A stretch of DNA of 43,998 bases from an uncultured Clostridium sp. (GTDB taxonomy: Bacteria; Bacillota; Clostridia; Lachnospirales; Lachnospiraceae), in contig CANRZB010000033.1 in the NCBI GenBank assembly GCA_947644195.1, positions 1 through 43,998 of the forward strand, read 5' to 3'. The notes under the pieces were generated by a model that ran no database searches, was not told where the DNA came from, and saw nothing but the letters and a program-made list of their open reading frames with translations. A program made the translations under genes and the position numbers. This document shows, piece after piece, positions 36,036-43,998 of the stretch; position 1 is the first letter of the stretch; each line of letters begins with the position of its first letter.

Positions 36036-37061
36036 TTAATCATCCTGCAGCGGAATCTGGCTCAGCTTCTTTTTGGCCTCTTCATCTTCCGTCAAATCAT
36101 AGACAATTTTAAGATAGTAGACTGCGGCATCATATTTTTCCGAATCCAGATATTTATTCGCCATCTTCCATGCCATCCCCAACACAACCGGATCTGCGCC
36201 AATGGGAAAACCATATTTTTCCGCATATTGTTCCAATTCTTCCTGGGTCGGCTGCGTTACCGTATTCCGGGTAACCGCCTGGATATAATACAGTTCTGAC
36301 GGTGCAGATTGATCTTCCCTGTCAAAATCCATACTCATCAAATAACATCCCATAGCTGCCTGATATTCTTTCTGATGCACAAAATAACCGCCCAGGTTCC
36401 GATAGCAGCGGGCCACATCTTCCCGCCGAAATGCATAGTGGAATATTTTCTGCGTTAGGCGGAAGTAAGTATCCATGTCTCCGGTTTTTTTATAGGTTTC
36501 CATATAATCAAATGCGATCTGCGCATTGGCGGGATTCCACTGAGCAGCACGCTTCAAAATTCCCCTTGCCTGGGCAAATCTGCCCAGATCCAGTAACAAC
36601 ATTCCATATTCATGATAGATCTGTGCATAAGGTAATTCCAAATTATGTAATTTCTTTTTCGGTCTGTCCACAAAACGGTACAACACTTCTTCAAAAGGCT
36701 CATAGAACGAATGATATTCCGTTACTTGATCATTGCGAAACATTCCCTCTTGTTCAAATTTATGGATCATGGAACGAAGCATTTCCTCCGCCTTTTTATA
36801 ATCTTTGCGAAAAACAGCAAACTGAATTTCCTCCAGCGTTGCCTCCATCCCCATCTGTTCCCGTTCCATAATCACCCGATATTCTTCTTTGTCTTCCTGA
36901 GGCATCCGTTGATACAGCAGCCGTCCGCAGGCACGGGTAATCTCCTGCGCAAACTTATGATGACGGTGTTTCTCGATCTGTTGTTTTAGATAATCAATAT
37001 CGGTTTGGGCATCTCCGGTCAATCCGGCTGTAATGTTACTCATGATCGTTTCTAATTCCAT
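36036..37061 (-). CDS. TPR-repeat protein of unknown function
   Basis: 341 residues from ATG 37061 (GGGAGG six bases upstream). No signal peptide or membrane segment. Helical repeats of about 34 residues fit tetratricopeptide structure: YAQIYHEYGMLLLDLGRFAQARGILKRAAQWNPAN, VARCYRNLGGYFVHQKEYQAAMGCYLMSMDF and AWKMANKYLDSEKYDAAVYYLKIVYDLTED. It is presumably a cytoplasmic scaffold or adaptor. It is last in a row with the degenerate ABC ATPase and pepD on the same strand, with about 100 bases between it and the ATPase gene. I do not recognise a specific family. Confidence 0.8.
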   Translation of the reverse strand: MELETIMSNITAGLTGDAQTDIDYLKQQIEKHRHHKFAQEITRACGRLLYQRMPQEDKEEYRVIMEREQMGMEATLEEIQFAVFRKDYKKAEEMLRSMIHKFEQEGMFRNDQVTEYHSFYEPFEEVLYRFVDRPKKKLHNLELPYAQIYHEYGMLLLDLGRFAQARGILKRAAQWNPANAQIAFDYMETYKKTGDMDTYFRLTQKIFHYAFRREDVARCYRNLGGYFVHQKEYQAAMGCYLMSMDFDREDQSAPSELYYIQAVTRNTVTQPTQEELEQYAEKYGFPIGADPVVLGMAWKMANKYLDSEKYDAAVYYLKIVYDLTEDEEAKKKLSQIPLQDD

Positions 37062-37163
37062 GTTCGTCCTCCCGTCTTCCTTGTTGTCTGTGTACCATAC
37101 TCACGGTGTCCTTTATGGCAATACCGTCCGGCAGAATTTCCAGCATTTTTCCCACAGCTTGAA

Positions 37164-38291
37164 TTATTCTCTTTCCATTCGTTCTCCGCTCTCTGCATTG
37201 AAAAAATGCAGATCGGATTCTTTCAAATCAAAAGAAATTTCTTTCCCCAATTCCAACTCACACTCTTGCTCTATCCGAACTGCTGTCTGTATCCCCTGGG
37301 ATTCCAGATAGAGGTATCCGGAAGTTCCCTCCATCTCATAAAAACAGGATACAGCAGACAATGGTCCTCCTTGCTGAAAGATAATCTGATCCGGCCGCAC
37401 ACCGATAATGATTTCCTGATCCAGATATCCATTTTTCAGTAACGGCTCTGCCCCTGCCTGTGAGAGGGGATATTGTCCCATTCCCTGAATATGTAAATAC
37501 ACTGGACCTGTCGGACTGCTGGCTCTACCTGCACTATTCTCACCGGAAGCCACTTTTGCCCGCCAGAAATTCATCGGCGGAACACCAATCAAACCAGCGA
37601 CAAAAGTGTTGGCAGGACATGCATATATTTCCTGCGGCGACCCCCATTGCCGAATCCGCCCTTCCTGCAGAATCATTAGCTTCGTTCCAATTGCCATTGC
37701 CTCTGCTGGATCATGCGTCGCATAGACAAAAGTGGCATCCAAGATCCGATATACCTCCTGCAGCATCTGCCACATACGACGTCTGGCTCCTGCTTCCAAA
37801 TTGGTAAATGGTTCATCCAACAGTACAATTTTGGGTTTTCGAACCACTGCCCGCGCAAAAGCTGCAACCTGCCTCTGCTCCGCAGATACCATCCGTGGCT
37901 TTTGGTCTAATAGTTCCGTCAGACCGAGTAAATCCGCAGCCCATTCCACCTCTTTCTGTATCTCCCCGACCGGCCGCCGATGCAATTTTAGGCTGTACGC
38001 TATATTTTCTCGGATTGTCATGCGGGGATACAGCGCATGGTTTTGAAATACCACCGCTACCTCGCCCGATGCAGGTGTCTTTTTTCCTACCGGAATTCCA
38101 TCCAAATATATGGTTCCAGAAGATGCCTTTTCGATCCCCGAAATCAAACGCAGCAAAGTGGACTTGCCACTGTCCGACGGCCCCAACAGGCCGACGAACT
38201 CCTTGCCATCCAGAATCAGGTCTACATCGTCCAGTACCGATTCCCGTCTGCGGTAGCGCTTCGAAACATGATCCAGATGTAATTTCGGCAT
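37164..38291 (-). CDS. sugar-type ABC ATPase (MsmX/UgpC-like) with degenerate motifs
   Basis: 375 residues from ATG 38291 (AAAGGAGGG upstream). The domain order is that of CUT1 sugar-transport ATPases: ATPase domain 1-235 followed by a TOBE/OB regulatory domain. The motifs deviate. Walker A is GPSDSGKST (Asp where Gly is usual). The signature loop is VSAEQRQ instead of LSGGQQQ. Walker B is KIVLLDEPFTNLEA, where LSNLDA is normal. The switch is THDPAEAM, not THDQ-EAM. The nucleotide-binding Lys and the catalytic Glu remain, so ATP binding may persist while transport turnover could be weak. No permease is nearby. It could be a regulatory paralogue or a decaying copy of the general sugar ATPase. 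Confidence 0.82.
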   Translation of the reverse strand: MPKLHLDHVSKRYRRRESVLDDVDLILDGKEFVGLLGPSDSGKSTLLRLISGIEKASSGTIYLDGIPVGKKTPASGEVAVVFQNHALYPRMTIRENIAYSLKLHRRPVGEIQKEVEWAADLLGLTELLDQKPRMVSAEQRQVAAFARAVVRKPKIVLLDEPFTNLEAGARRRMWQMLQEVYRILDATFVYATHDPAEAMAIGTKLMILQEGRIRQWGSPQEIYACPANTFVAGLIGVPPMNFWRAKVASGENSAGRASSPTGPVYLHIQGMGQYPLSQAGAEPLLKNGYLDQEIIIGVRPDQIIFQQGGPLSAVSCFYEMEGTSGYLYLESQGIQTAVRIEQECELELGKEISFDLKESDLHFFNAESGERMERE

Positions 38292-38354
38292 GGCGAACCC
38301 TCCTTTACTATTGCTTTCAATTATAGCAAGATCCAATTTAGAAAGCAACGTTGT

Positions 38355-39836
38355 CTATTGTAATCTCTTTAGTATCTCCAAGGTATATTCCCAGGTTCTT
38401 CGTACACTTTCCACGTCCATGGATTCTTTGGGAGTATGGATATCTTTCATATCCGGTCCATAAGATACACAGTCCAGTCCTGGAAGCTTCCCGGCAAACA
38501 GACCACATTCCACACCTGCATGCAATGCCTGTACCACTGGCTCCCGTCCGTATTGTTCACGAAAAACCTCAATCATTTTGTCACGAAGCGGGGAATCCTG
38601 GCGATATTCCCATGCCGGATATTCTCCCTTGCTGCTCACGCTGCCGCCCAGACTTTCCATCAAACACCGAATCCTGGCAACCAGATCTTTTTTCTCCGTT
38701 TCCACACTGCTGCGGATGGAAAACGATGCCGTAACCTCCCGTTCTGTCGTTTTTAAGATTCCCAGATTGAGGGAAGTCTGCACCAATCCTTCGATCGCAA
38801 AGCTCATTTTCTGGATTCCCCCAGGCAAACACTGAAGCATTGTCATGATCTTTGTGGTTTCCTCAGGTCGAACCACATCATTCTGGGGTCCTTCGCCAAT
38901 GCTTTCCAAGGTCAGGCAGACACCAGGATCGGTAATCTGATATTCTTCCCGGTAGATCCCTGTCCATTCCTTTATTTTCTCCGAAAGAATAGACAGGGCT
39001 CCCCCCGGATTCCCGGATTCTGTTCCCTTGATTCCTGTCAATACCAGTTCTGCCGTTGCTTCCCTGGGAATGGCATTATCTTTGAGTCCACCCTGGACAG
39101 AGCAAATCTGAAATGTAACATCATCCTGCATCTGATACAATGTCCTGCCCAACAACTGACATGCGTTTGCCCGACCCTTGTCAATTTCCACTCCGGAATG
39201 TCCTCCCTGCAATCCGTCCACCTTTAATTTAATTCGTTGTCCGGAAACCGTTTCCCTGTTGATTGGCAGATGTGCCTTGGTCGCGATACCGCCTGCACAG
39301 CTTACCAGAAGATAACCCTCTTCCTCCGAATCCAGGTTCAACATCCTGCGCGAACGCAACGGAGACGCATCCAATGCTGCCGCACCCAGCATGCCGATCT
39401 CCTCATCCACCGTAAACACTACTTCCAACGGCGGATGTGCAATGGTATCCGATGCCAGAATCGCCAATGCATATGCCACAGCGATTCCATCATCACCGCC
39501 TAACGTGGTTCCCTTTGCCGAAATCACCCCGTCGTTTATCTGCAACTCCAGACCATCCTTTTCAAAGTCAATGTCACAGTCAGCTTCTTTTTCACATACC
39601 ATATCCAGATGCCCCTGCAGCATGACCGGTGCAGACTGTTCATATCCCGCCGTTCCCTCTTTCCAGATGATCACATTGTTGGCGGCATCCTGCTGGCAGC
39701 GTAAACCATGATTCCTGGCAAATTCCACACAGTAATCACTAATTGCCCTGGTATTTCCCGAACCATGGGGAATTCCACAGATCTCTTCAAAATATTGAAA
39801 TACCTCTGCTGGTTCTAAATTTGATAATACGTTCAT
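38355..39836 (-). CDS. pepD: PepD-type aminoacyl-histidine dipeptidase (M20 metallopeptidase)
   Basis: 493 residues from ATG 39836 (AAGGAGGAAGAG upstream), near the usual ~485. M20 metal and catalytic motifs are intact: LQGHLDMVCEK, TLGGDDGIAVAYALA and VFTVDEEIGMLGAAALD. GGHSGVEIDKGRANA begins the dimerisation domain. ALHAGVECGLF and the SYGPDMKDIHTPKE end supply the last metal ligand. It hydrolyses Xaa-His and other dipeptides in the cytoplasm using two zinc ions. A good promoter is just upstream. The degenerate ABC ATPase and TPR genes follow on the same strand with short gaps. Confidence 0.94.
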   Translation of the reverse strand: MNVLSNLEPAEVFQYFEEICGIPHGSGNTRAISDYCVEFARNHGLRCQQDAANNVIIWKEGTAGYEQSAPVMLQGHLDMVCEKEADCDIDFEKDGLELQINDGVISAKGTTLGGDDGIAVAYALAILASDTIAHPPLEVVFTVDEEIGMLGAAALDASPLRSRRMLNLDSEEEGYLLVSCAGGIATKAHLPINRETVSGQRIKLKVDGLQGGHSGVEIDKGRANACQLLGRTLYQMQDDVTFQICSVQGGLKDNAIPREATAELVLTGIKGTESGNPGGALSILSEKIKEWTGIYREEYQITDPGVCLTLESIGEGPQNDVVRPEETTKIMTMLQCLPGGIQKMSFAIEGLVQTSLNLGILKTTEREVTASFSIRSSVETEKKDLVARIRCLMESLGGSVSSKGEYPAWEYRQDSPLRDKMIEVFREQYGREPVVQALHAGVECGLFAGKLPGLDCVSYGPDMKDIHTPKESMDVESVRRTWEYTLEILKRLQ

Positions 39837-39874
39837 CTCTTCCTCCTTATCCATTTTTGTCTCTGATGCTAACT

Positions 39875-39903
39875 ATTATACCAGAAATTACCGGATCTAT
39901 GAA
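39875..39903 (-). promoter_or_regulatory. promoter of pepD
   Basis: On the minus strand, TTCATA (39898-39903), a 17-bp spacer ending in TGG, and a perfect TATAAT (39875-39880) lie about 38 bp before the start. Confidence 0.7.
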
Positions 39904-40020
39904 AGGCGAACAGAGAATTTTACCAGGGCAACCGCATTTCCTTCCATCCTCACACAGCGACCAACCATTTCATTCTTTGTATCACAAACCATATTTTTGT
40001 TTATATTTCAGGAACATGGG

Positions 40021-40719
40021 TTATTCCAAAATACGACCATCTGTTGTGATCGTAACAACCTGCCACGGGATAAATTTCCCACTATTCTGGAGCGCTTTCT
40101 TTGCAGCAGCTTCCAATCCGCCACAACAAGGAACTTCCATACGAACAATCGTGACACTGCGGATATCGTTGTTCTGAATGATTGATTCCAACTTCTCACG
40201 GTAATCAACATCGTCTAACTTCGGACACCCGATCAGCGTAACTTTTCCTTTCATAAATTCCGCATGCATCCCCGCATAGGCATACGCTGTGCAGTCTGCG
40301 GCAATCAACAGTTTTGCACCGTCAAAATAGGGCGCATTGACAGGTGCCAGTTTGATCTGGCACGGCCATTGAGCAAGCTGTGAACTCTGTCCCACAGGCT
40401 GACGGACTTCGGATTCCACATCACGGCGAAACTTTCGGATGGTCTGCCCAGGACAGCCCACATGGACTGCTTGGCCGGCTTGTCTCGCCTTATTCTCAAG
40501 AACCGCCTGCTCATCATAGGCCGCTGCCTCACGCTCCACAAAGGTAATCGCACCCACAGGACAGTTCGGCAGACAATCGCCCAGCCCGTCACAATAATCC
40601 TCACGAAGCAGCTTTGCCTTCCCATCCACCATACCGATGGCTCCTTCATGGCAGGCATCCGCACACATTCCACAACCGTTACATTTCTCTTCATCAATCT
40701 GTATTATTTTTCGAATCAT
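40021..40719 (-). CDS. 2[4Fe-4S] ferredoxin-domain protein
   Basis: 232 residues. The first 65 contain two ferredoxin cluster motifs: CNGCGMCADACHEGAIGM with the normal spacing, and CDGLGDCLPNCPVGAI, where the second motif has the wider CxxxxxC spacing. The remaining ~165 residues hold more cysteines (VGCPGQTI, IAADCTAYAYAG, LIGCPKLDD, VPCCGGLEAAAKKAL) in a conserved domain found in anaerobes. The extra cysteines may bind another cofactor. The likely role is electron transfer in the cytoplasm. Divergent to it is a Crp/Fnr regulator, a common pairing in Clostridia, so redox or nutrient control is plausible. GGAGGAAG precedes the start. Confidence 0.85.
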   Translation of the reverse strand: MIRKIIQIDEEKCNGCGMCADACHEGAIGMVDGKAKLLREDYCDGLGDCLPNCPVGAITFVEREAAAYDEQAVLENKARQAGQAVHVGCPGQTIRKFRRDVESEVRQPVGQSSQLAQWPCQIKLAPVNAPYFDGAKLLIAADCTAYAYAGMHAEFMKGKVTLIGCPKLDDVDYREKLESIIQNNDIRSVTIVRMEVPCCGGLEAAAKKALQNSGKFIPWQVVTITTDGRILE

Positions 40720-40753
40720 CTCGATCTTCCTCCTTCTGAATCGTCTGCCTTAC

Positions 40754-40785
40754 TTGCCTATATTTAAGTAACTTAAGATAGGCAA
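40754..40785. promoter_or_regulatory. inverted repeat in the ferredoxin/Crp intergenic region
   Basis: TTGCCTAT (40754-40761) and ATAGGCAA (40778-40785) are perfect arms around an AT-rich interval that itself contains TTAAG-TAA-CTTAA. It sits about 35 bp upstream of the ferredoxin start. It may be an operator for the divergent pair. Confidence 0.45.
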
Positions 40786-40800
40786 ATATGGCATGCCTTC

Positions 40801-40860
40801 TTGCTTTTCTGATGCTTATTATAGTATGATAGGAAAAACAGTTCTGTGGTTATAACCACG
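40801..40860 (+). promoter_or_regulatory. Crp/Fnr gene promoter with a perfect palindromic operator
   Basis: TTGCTT (40801-40806), an 18-bp spacer and TATGAT (40825-40830) form the promoter. Downstream, GTGGTTATAACCAC (40846-40859) is a perfect 14-bp palindrome. Together with its flanks it reads TGTGG-N6-CCACG, the layout of Crp/Fnr sites (TGTGA-N6-TCACA). Its position after the start point suggests self-repression. Confidence 0.6.
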
Positions 40861-40874
40861 AAAGTGAGGATAGG

Positions 40875-41552
40875 ATGATTATGATACACAGTCCTTTACT
40901 ACGAAATATAAAGGCAGACGCATTTGAAGAAATGTGCGCTTTTCTTTCTGCAAAAGAACGCCAATTTGAAAAAAATTCTACGATTTTTCATACGGGAGAC
41001 ACTATTCATGAAATCGGAATGGTAATAACAGGAAGCATCATCATCGAACACCTGGACTTATGGGGAAATAAAAGCATCCTAACCAATATTGCTGCCGGGG
41101 GAATTTTTGCTGAAGTCTACGCCCTATGCCGGGAACCGATCATGGTGGATGTGATTGCGGCCGAAGACAGCCGCATACTATTCTTCCATGCAGACACACT
41201 GATGGACAGCCAAAATGCGGGAAACAACTGGCATGCACAACTGCTAATAAACTTGTTAGAGAGTTCCATGCACAAAAACCTAGCCCTATCCGAACGCATT
41301 ATCTGTACCACACCCAAAACGATCCGAGGAAGGCTCCTGATTTATTTGTCAACGCAATCCGGTAAGGCGGGAAGCACTACGTTCCAGATCCCATTCAACC
41401 GGCAGCAGCTTGCCGATTATCTCAACCTGGACCGCAGCGCACTCTCCAAGGAACTGGGGAAAATGAAAAAAGACGGCTTACTGGATTATCATAAAAATAC
41501 CTTTCAACTAAATCACACCGGAGATGGTTTTACCTCTTCTTTCTTAGGTTGA
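40875..41552 (+). CDS. Crp/Fnr-family transcriptional regulator
   Basis: 225 residues. Residues about 15-120 are a cyclic-nucleotide-binding-type beta barrel (FHTGDTIHEIGMVITGSIIIEH, AAGGIFAEVYAL). The C-terminal winged helix (about 150-215) has TPKTIRGRLLIYL and the recognition region IPFNRQQLADYLNLDRSALSKELGKMKKDG. There is no N-terminal Cys set as in true Fnr, so it is not an iron-sulfur sensor of that type. The absence of a clear cAMP-binding PRE motif suggests another ligand. It is divergent from the ferredoxin-type gene. The 3' end overlaps the end of the leucine-rich-repeat gene on the other strand by 40 bp. Confidence 0.9.
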   Translation: MIMIHSPLLRNIKADAFEEMCAFLSAKERQFEKNSTIFHTGDTIHEIGMVITGSIIIEHLDLWGNKSILTNIAAGGIFAEVYALCREPIMVDVIAAEDSRILFFHADTLMDSQNAGNNWHAQLLINLLESSMHKNLALSERIICTTPKTIRGRLLIYLSTQSGKAGSTTFQIPFNRQQLADYLNLDRSALSKELGKMKKDGLLDYHKNTFQLNHTGDGFTSSFLG

Positions 41553-42700
41553 TACAACGGAAGATCGCCTCTGACTGTATATAATGTCCCCTCTTTGACA
41601 TAGTATTTCGTATTGCCTGACTCCACCTCGAACTGGATCTGGTTTCCCAAACTCTCACACAACGCATTTAAAGATGCACTCATTTTCCTGCCTAATACAA
41701 CAGTGATTGGCCGATGAATGACATTCTTTTTTTCATCTTTGTAGCAGGAAACATCTTCAAACGCTTCCTCCTCAATATATGAATTACCCTGAATAACTAT
41801 TTTTTGAAGTTTCTTGTTCTTTGCAAATGCCTGATAGCCAATCTTCGTCACCTTCGCAGGAATGACAAGTTCCGTGATCGGACAACCGTAAAATGCCCCC
41901 GTTGCGATTGATGTCAGGGAAGATGGAAAGTTGACTTTAGACAAACTGCAATTCTCAAATGCACAGTACATGATTTTAGACAACCTTTTTCCAAAGATCA
42001 CTTCCCTGACGGTACTATCCTGGAACGCCTGTTTCCCGATCACTGTAACCCGGTTTCCCAGCACAATCTTGCGGATATCTGCCCCCATAAAAGCATTATT
42101 GCCAATTTTTGTTACCTTTCCGGGAATCCGGTACTTCTTTGCACTTCTTCCGGTAGGATAAACGTATAATGTCTTACCATCTTTTGAGAACAACACGCTT
42201 CCTCTGGCTTTAAATTTTTTGCTCTTCTTAGACACCTTGATCGTCCGAAGAGTCGTACTCCATGGATCATAAGCCCCGTTGATTTCCTCCAGATCATATT
42301 CATTAAATCCGTCATTATTGATCTTCTGCAAACTGGCTGGCAGTGAAATCATCGTCACATTCTCCAGGCAGAAAAAGCGCTGATCAATTTCTGTGATCCC
42401 TTCCCGGAAAATAATTTTGCGGAACATAGGAAGGATGGCATCCTCTTTTCCAAGCCACACTCCCTCATCGTCATCATCCCACTGTCTCAAATCATCAATA
42501 TCCACAGAACCTTTCCCCGTGATGGTTAATGTCCTGTTCTTTGGCTGATAGGTCCAGGTAGAAGACCGGCCGGCCTTTCCCTGGTTTTTTGATTTTGCCT
42601 GTGCTGCTGTGTTTGGCACCAAAACGATGGTTAAAACACATAGCAGCAACAGCAATCCCCCTCTCCCTATCCTATTCCCATCTTTTTTTCTTTTCTGCAT
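41513..42700 (-). CDS. secreted leucine-rich-repeat protein, BspA-like
   Basis: 395 residues. The N-terminus is a signal peptide (GGLLLLLCVLTIVLVPNTAAQA). Residues about 45-110 start with WTYQPKNRTLTITGKGSV, the usual lead-in of secreted LRR_5 proteins. From about 110 to 300 there are leucine-rich repeats of the Treponema/BspA type, with the repeated pattern I-x-x-x-AF-x-x-x-x-L-x-x-I-x-I-P (KVTKIGNNAFMGADIRKIVLG and KVTKIGYQAFAKNKKLQKIVI are typical but imperfect). The ~80-residue end is hydrophilic. Such proteins bind host or microbial surfaces; the ligand is unknown. The gene is downstream of the histidine kinase at the window edge. Confidence 0.82.
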   Translation of the reverse strand: MQKRKKDGNRIGRGGLLLLLCVLTIVLVPNTAAQAKSKNQGKAGRSSTWTYQPKNRTLTITGKGSVDIDDLRQWDDDDEGVWLGKEDAILPMFRKIIFREGITEIDQRFFCLENVTMISLPASLQKINNDGFNEYDLEEINGAYDPWSTTLRTIKVSKKSKKFKARGSVLFSKDGKTLYVYPTGRSAKKYRIPGKVTKIGNNAFMGADIRKIVLGNRVTVIGKQAFQDSTVREVIFGKRLSKIMYCAFENCSLSKVNFPSSLTSIATGAFYGCPITELVIPAKVTKIGYQAFAKNKKLQKIVIQGNSYIEEEAFEDVSCYKDEKKNVIHRPITVVLGRKMSASLNALCESLGNQIQFEVESGNTKYYVKEGTLYTVRGDLPLYQPKKEEVKPSPV

Positions 42701-42821
42701 ACGCTCCTCCTTTTCCTTTCAAAACCCTTTGGTCTGTTACGTTAGGAACAGTATACAAAGAAATATTTAAGATCCGGTTACGAACTTTATTAAGATTCCT
42801 TAAGAACTGCCAGAACATTTA

Positions 42822-43998
42822 TTAAGAATTCTTTATATCCACCAGGGGAAAACGAACTACACTGCAAAACAGATCGCCGTCTACTAATATAGCAAAGTCC
42901 CCACCCATTAACTCGGTCAGGCTCTTGGCGATAGAAAGCCCCAATCCGCTCCCCTCTGTCGTTCTGGCATGGTCTCCCCGCACGAAACGCTCGGTCAGTT
43001 CTTCCGGTGTAATATTTAACTTTTGGGAGGAAATATTCTTCATCGTGAAGCAAGCCTGTCCCCTTTCTTCTGCCAGGGTAATGTAGACTCTTGTATTCTG
43101 CATGGCATATTTTGCAACATTTCCGTACAAGTTTTCCAGGATACGGAAGACACGCCGTCCATCTCCTTCAAAATAGACAGGATGCTCCGGTAATTCCGTG
43201 ACCATCTCCAGCTTCTCTGCCGCAAATCTCTCCGCAAATTCACCGCCAGCCTGGTATAACAATTCCCGGAAATCAATAGAATTCATCTGCAATTCAATGG
43301 CACCGCTGGATGCTTTGGATGCTTCAATCAAATCCTCCATCAGAACCTTCAGACGGAGCGCTTTCTGTTCCAGGATCTGCAGATATCTTTGCACTTCTTC
43401 CTTTTTCAGGTCTTCCCCCTGTAAAATATCCACATAATTTATAATAGAAGTCAACGGCGTCTTGAGATCATGGGAGACATTGGCAATCAATTCTGTCTTC
43501 ATTCTCTCATTCCGAACATTTTCCTCTACCATGCGTTCAAGAACTCCGCCAATCTGATTGACCATCCCTGTCAATTCCTGTGATAAAACATCCGAAGTTT
43601 CCTGTTCTGGCAGAACATAAGCAAAATTACCCTGTATAATCTGTCTCATCGCCCGGATGATATTCTGCCTGGTAACTTCATTCTGCATCTGCCGTCTTTG
43701 CCAAAAATACAGAAACACCCCAAACAAAAGCAGCCAAATCCCGGCAATCCATCCAAACACCGACTGTACATATCCCCGAACGGTCAAGTCCTGCCTGTAG
43801 TAAATAACCCCCGCAGACACCGCCAGATAGAACAATAGCGCAATCTCAAGAAATAACCACAAACGTAGTCTCTTTCCCGGGGAGGCAAAGGAAAGACGTC
43901 GGTTCAGCCTCTCCACAAACTCCCGAAAGGACAGCTTTTCCACCAAAACATCATCCACAAAGAAACCCAAGAGGCTATATTTCCTGGTCTGTTTTAAC
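42822..43998 (-). CDS. VanS/PhoR-type sensor histidine kinase (5' end beyond the window)
   Basis: At least 391 residues; the frame stays open past 43998, so the start is not seen. Two membrane segments (WLFLEIALLFYLAVSAGVIYY and IAGIWLLLFGVFLYFW) flank only a short loop, and a HAMP-like linker follows. The kinase core is complete: H-box ELIANVSHDLKTPLTSIINYVD, N-box RILENLYGNVAKYAM, F-region, and G-box TEGSGLGLSIAKSL. It is the classic EnvZ/VanS layout. The partner response regulator should lie just outside the window. A hydrophobic segment in the visible N-terminal part (YSLLGFFVDDVLVEKL) hints at more membrane sequence upstream. The secreted leucine-rich-repeat gene is 121 bp downstream. 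Confidence 0.9.
   Translation of the reverse strand, partial: LKQTRKYSLLGFFVDDVLVEKLSFREFVERLNRRLSFASPGKRLRLWLFLEIALLFYLAVSAGVIYYRQDLTVRGYVQSVFGWIAGIWLLLFGVFLYFWQRRQMQNEVTRQNIIRAMRQIIQGNFAYVLPEQETSDVLSQELTGMVNQIGGVLERMVEENVRNERMKTELIANVSHDLKTPLTSIINYVDILQGEDLKKEEVQRYLQILEQKALRLKVLMEDLIEASKASSGAIELQMNSIDFRELLYQAGGEFAERFAAEKLEMVTELPEHPVYFEGDGRRVFRILENLYGNVAKYAMQNTRVYITLAEERGQACFTMKNISSQKLNITPEELTERFVRGDHARTTEGSGLGLSIAKSLTELMGGDFAILVDGDLFCSVVRFPLVDIKNS

Noticed and set aside
35965-36050. Short duplicated sequence ATTAATCATCCT at two places 66 bp apart at the end of the TPR gene
   Set aside because: Only 12-14 bp match, with no flanking repeats or element structure. It could be chance or a small duplication.

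Overview
The window looks like chromosome from a spore-forming, low/medium-GC Firmicute of the Lachnospiraceae type. Supporting signs are a sporulation sigma factor of the SigK/SigE class, GGAGG ribosome-binding sites before almost every gene, an ECF vitamin transporter, a YhaM-type exoribonuclease, a small alarmone synthetase, a secreted GH29 fucosidase and an AgrC/LytTR two-component pair. The family assignment is inference from gene content. No rRNA, tRNA, CRISPR array or complete insertion sequence was seen.

Region 1 (1-14455) is a mosaic accessory island. It opens with the end of a phage replication module: a probable DUF2815 tail, a small membrane protein, and a family-A phage DNA polymerase cut off after its first ~387 residues. 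The polymerase is fused tail to tail with the first 42 codons of a LytTR-type response regulator. Next come an intact LytTR response regulator and an AgrC-like sensor kinase, preceded by a very short hydrophobic peptide gene with its own terminator. Then, all on the minus strand, comes a polymorphic-toxin locus: a 2,885-residue secreted RHS protein, a probable immunity gene 4 bases downstream, a displaced and broken alternative toxin tip, and a probable orphan immunity gene. The RHS protein carries CBM2-like, FN3-like, calcium-binding, VWA and SH3 domains, about 1,250 residues of YD repeats, an RHS core and a caspase-like tip. Paired direct repeats with exactly 20-bp spacing lie upstream of both the peptide/kinase unit and the RHS gene. 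This suggests that the peptide-sensing system controls the toxin.

Region 2 (14453-25851) is core-like and mostly on the minus strand: rlmD, yhaM, the sporulation sigma factor, a YtrA-type GntR regulator with ABC ATPase and permease and a clear palindromic operator, and an ECF transporter operon (transcobalamin-like DUF4430 surface protein, EcfT, fused EcfAA', S component). It ends with a small alarmone synthetase.

Region 3 (25863-40719) holds an unusual in-frame FtsH-HAD phosphatase fusion, divergent from pyrG. Then come an alpha-L-fucosidase downstream of a LacI-type sugar-sensor/HD-GYP protein, thrH, a CorA transporter, a TPR protein, a sugar-type ABC ATPase with degenerate motifs, pepD and a 2[4Fe-4S] protein.

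Region 4 (40720-43998) holds a Crp/Fnr regulator with a palindrome at its own promoter, a BspA-like leucine-rich-repeat secreted protein, and a VanS-like histidine kinase that runs off the window end.

The most interesting part is 1.5-14.5 kb: a quorum-type LytTR system, a candidate frameshifted peptide, shared operator repeats and an RHS toxin locus with a displaced tip.
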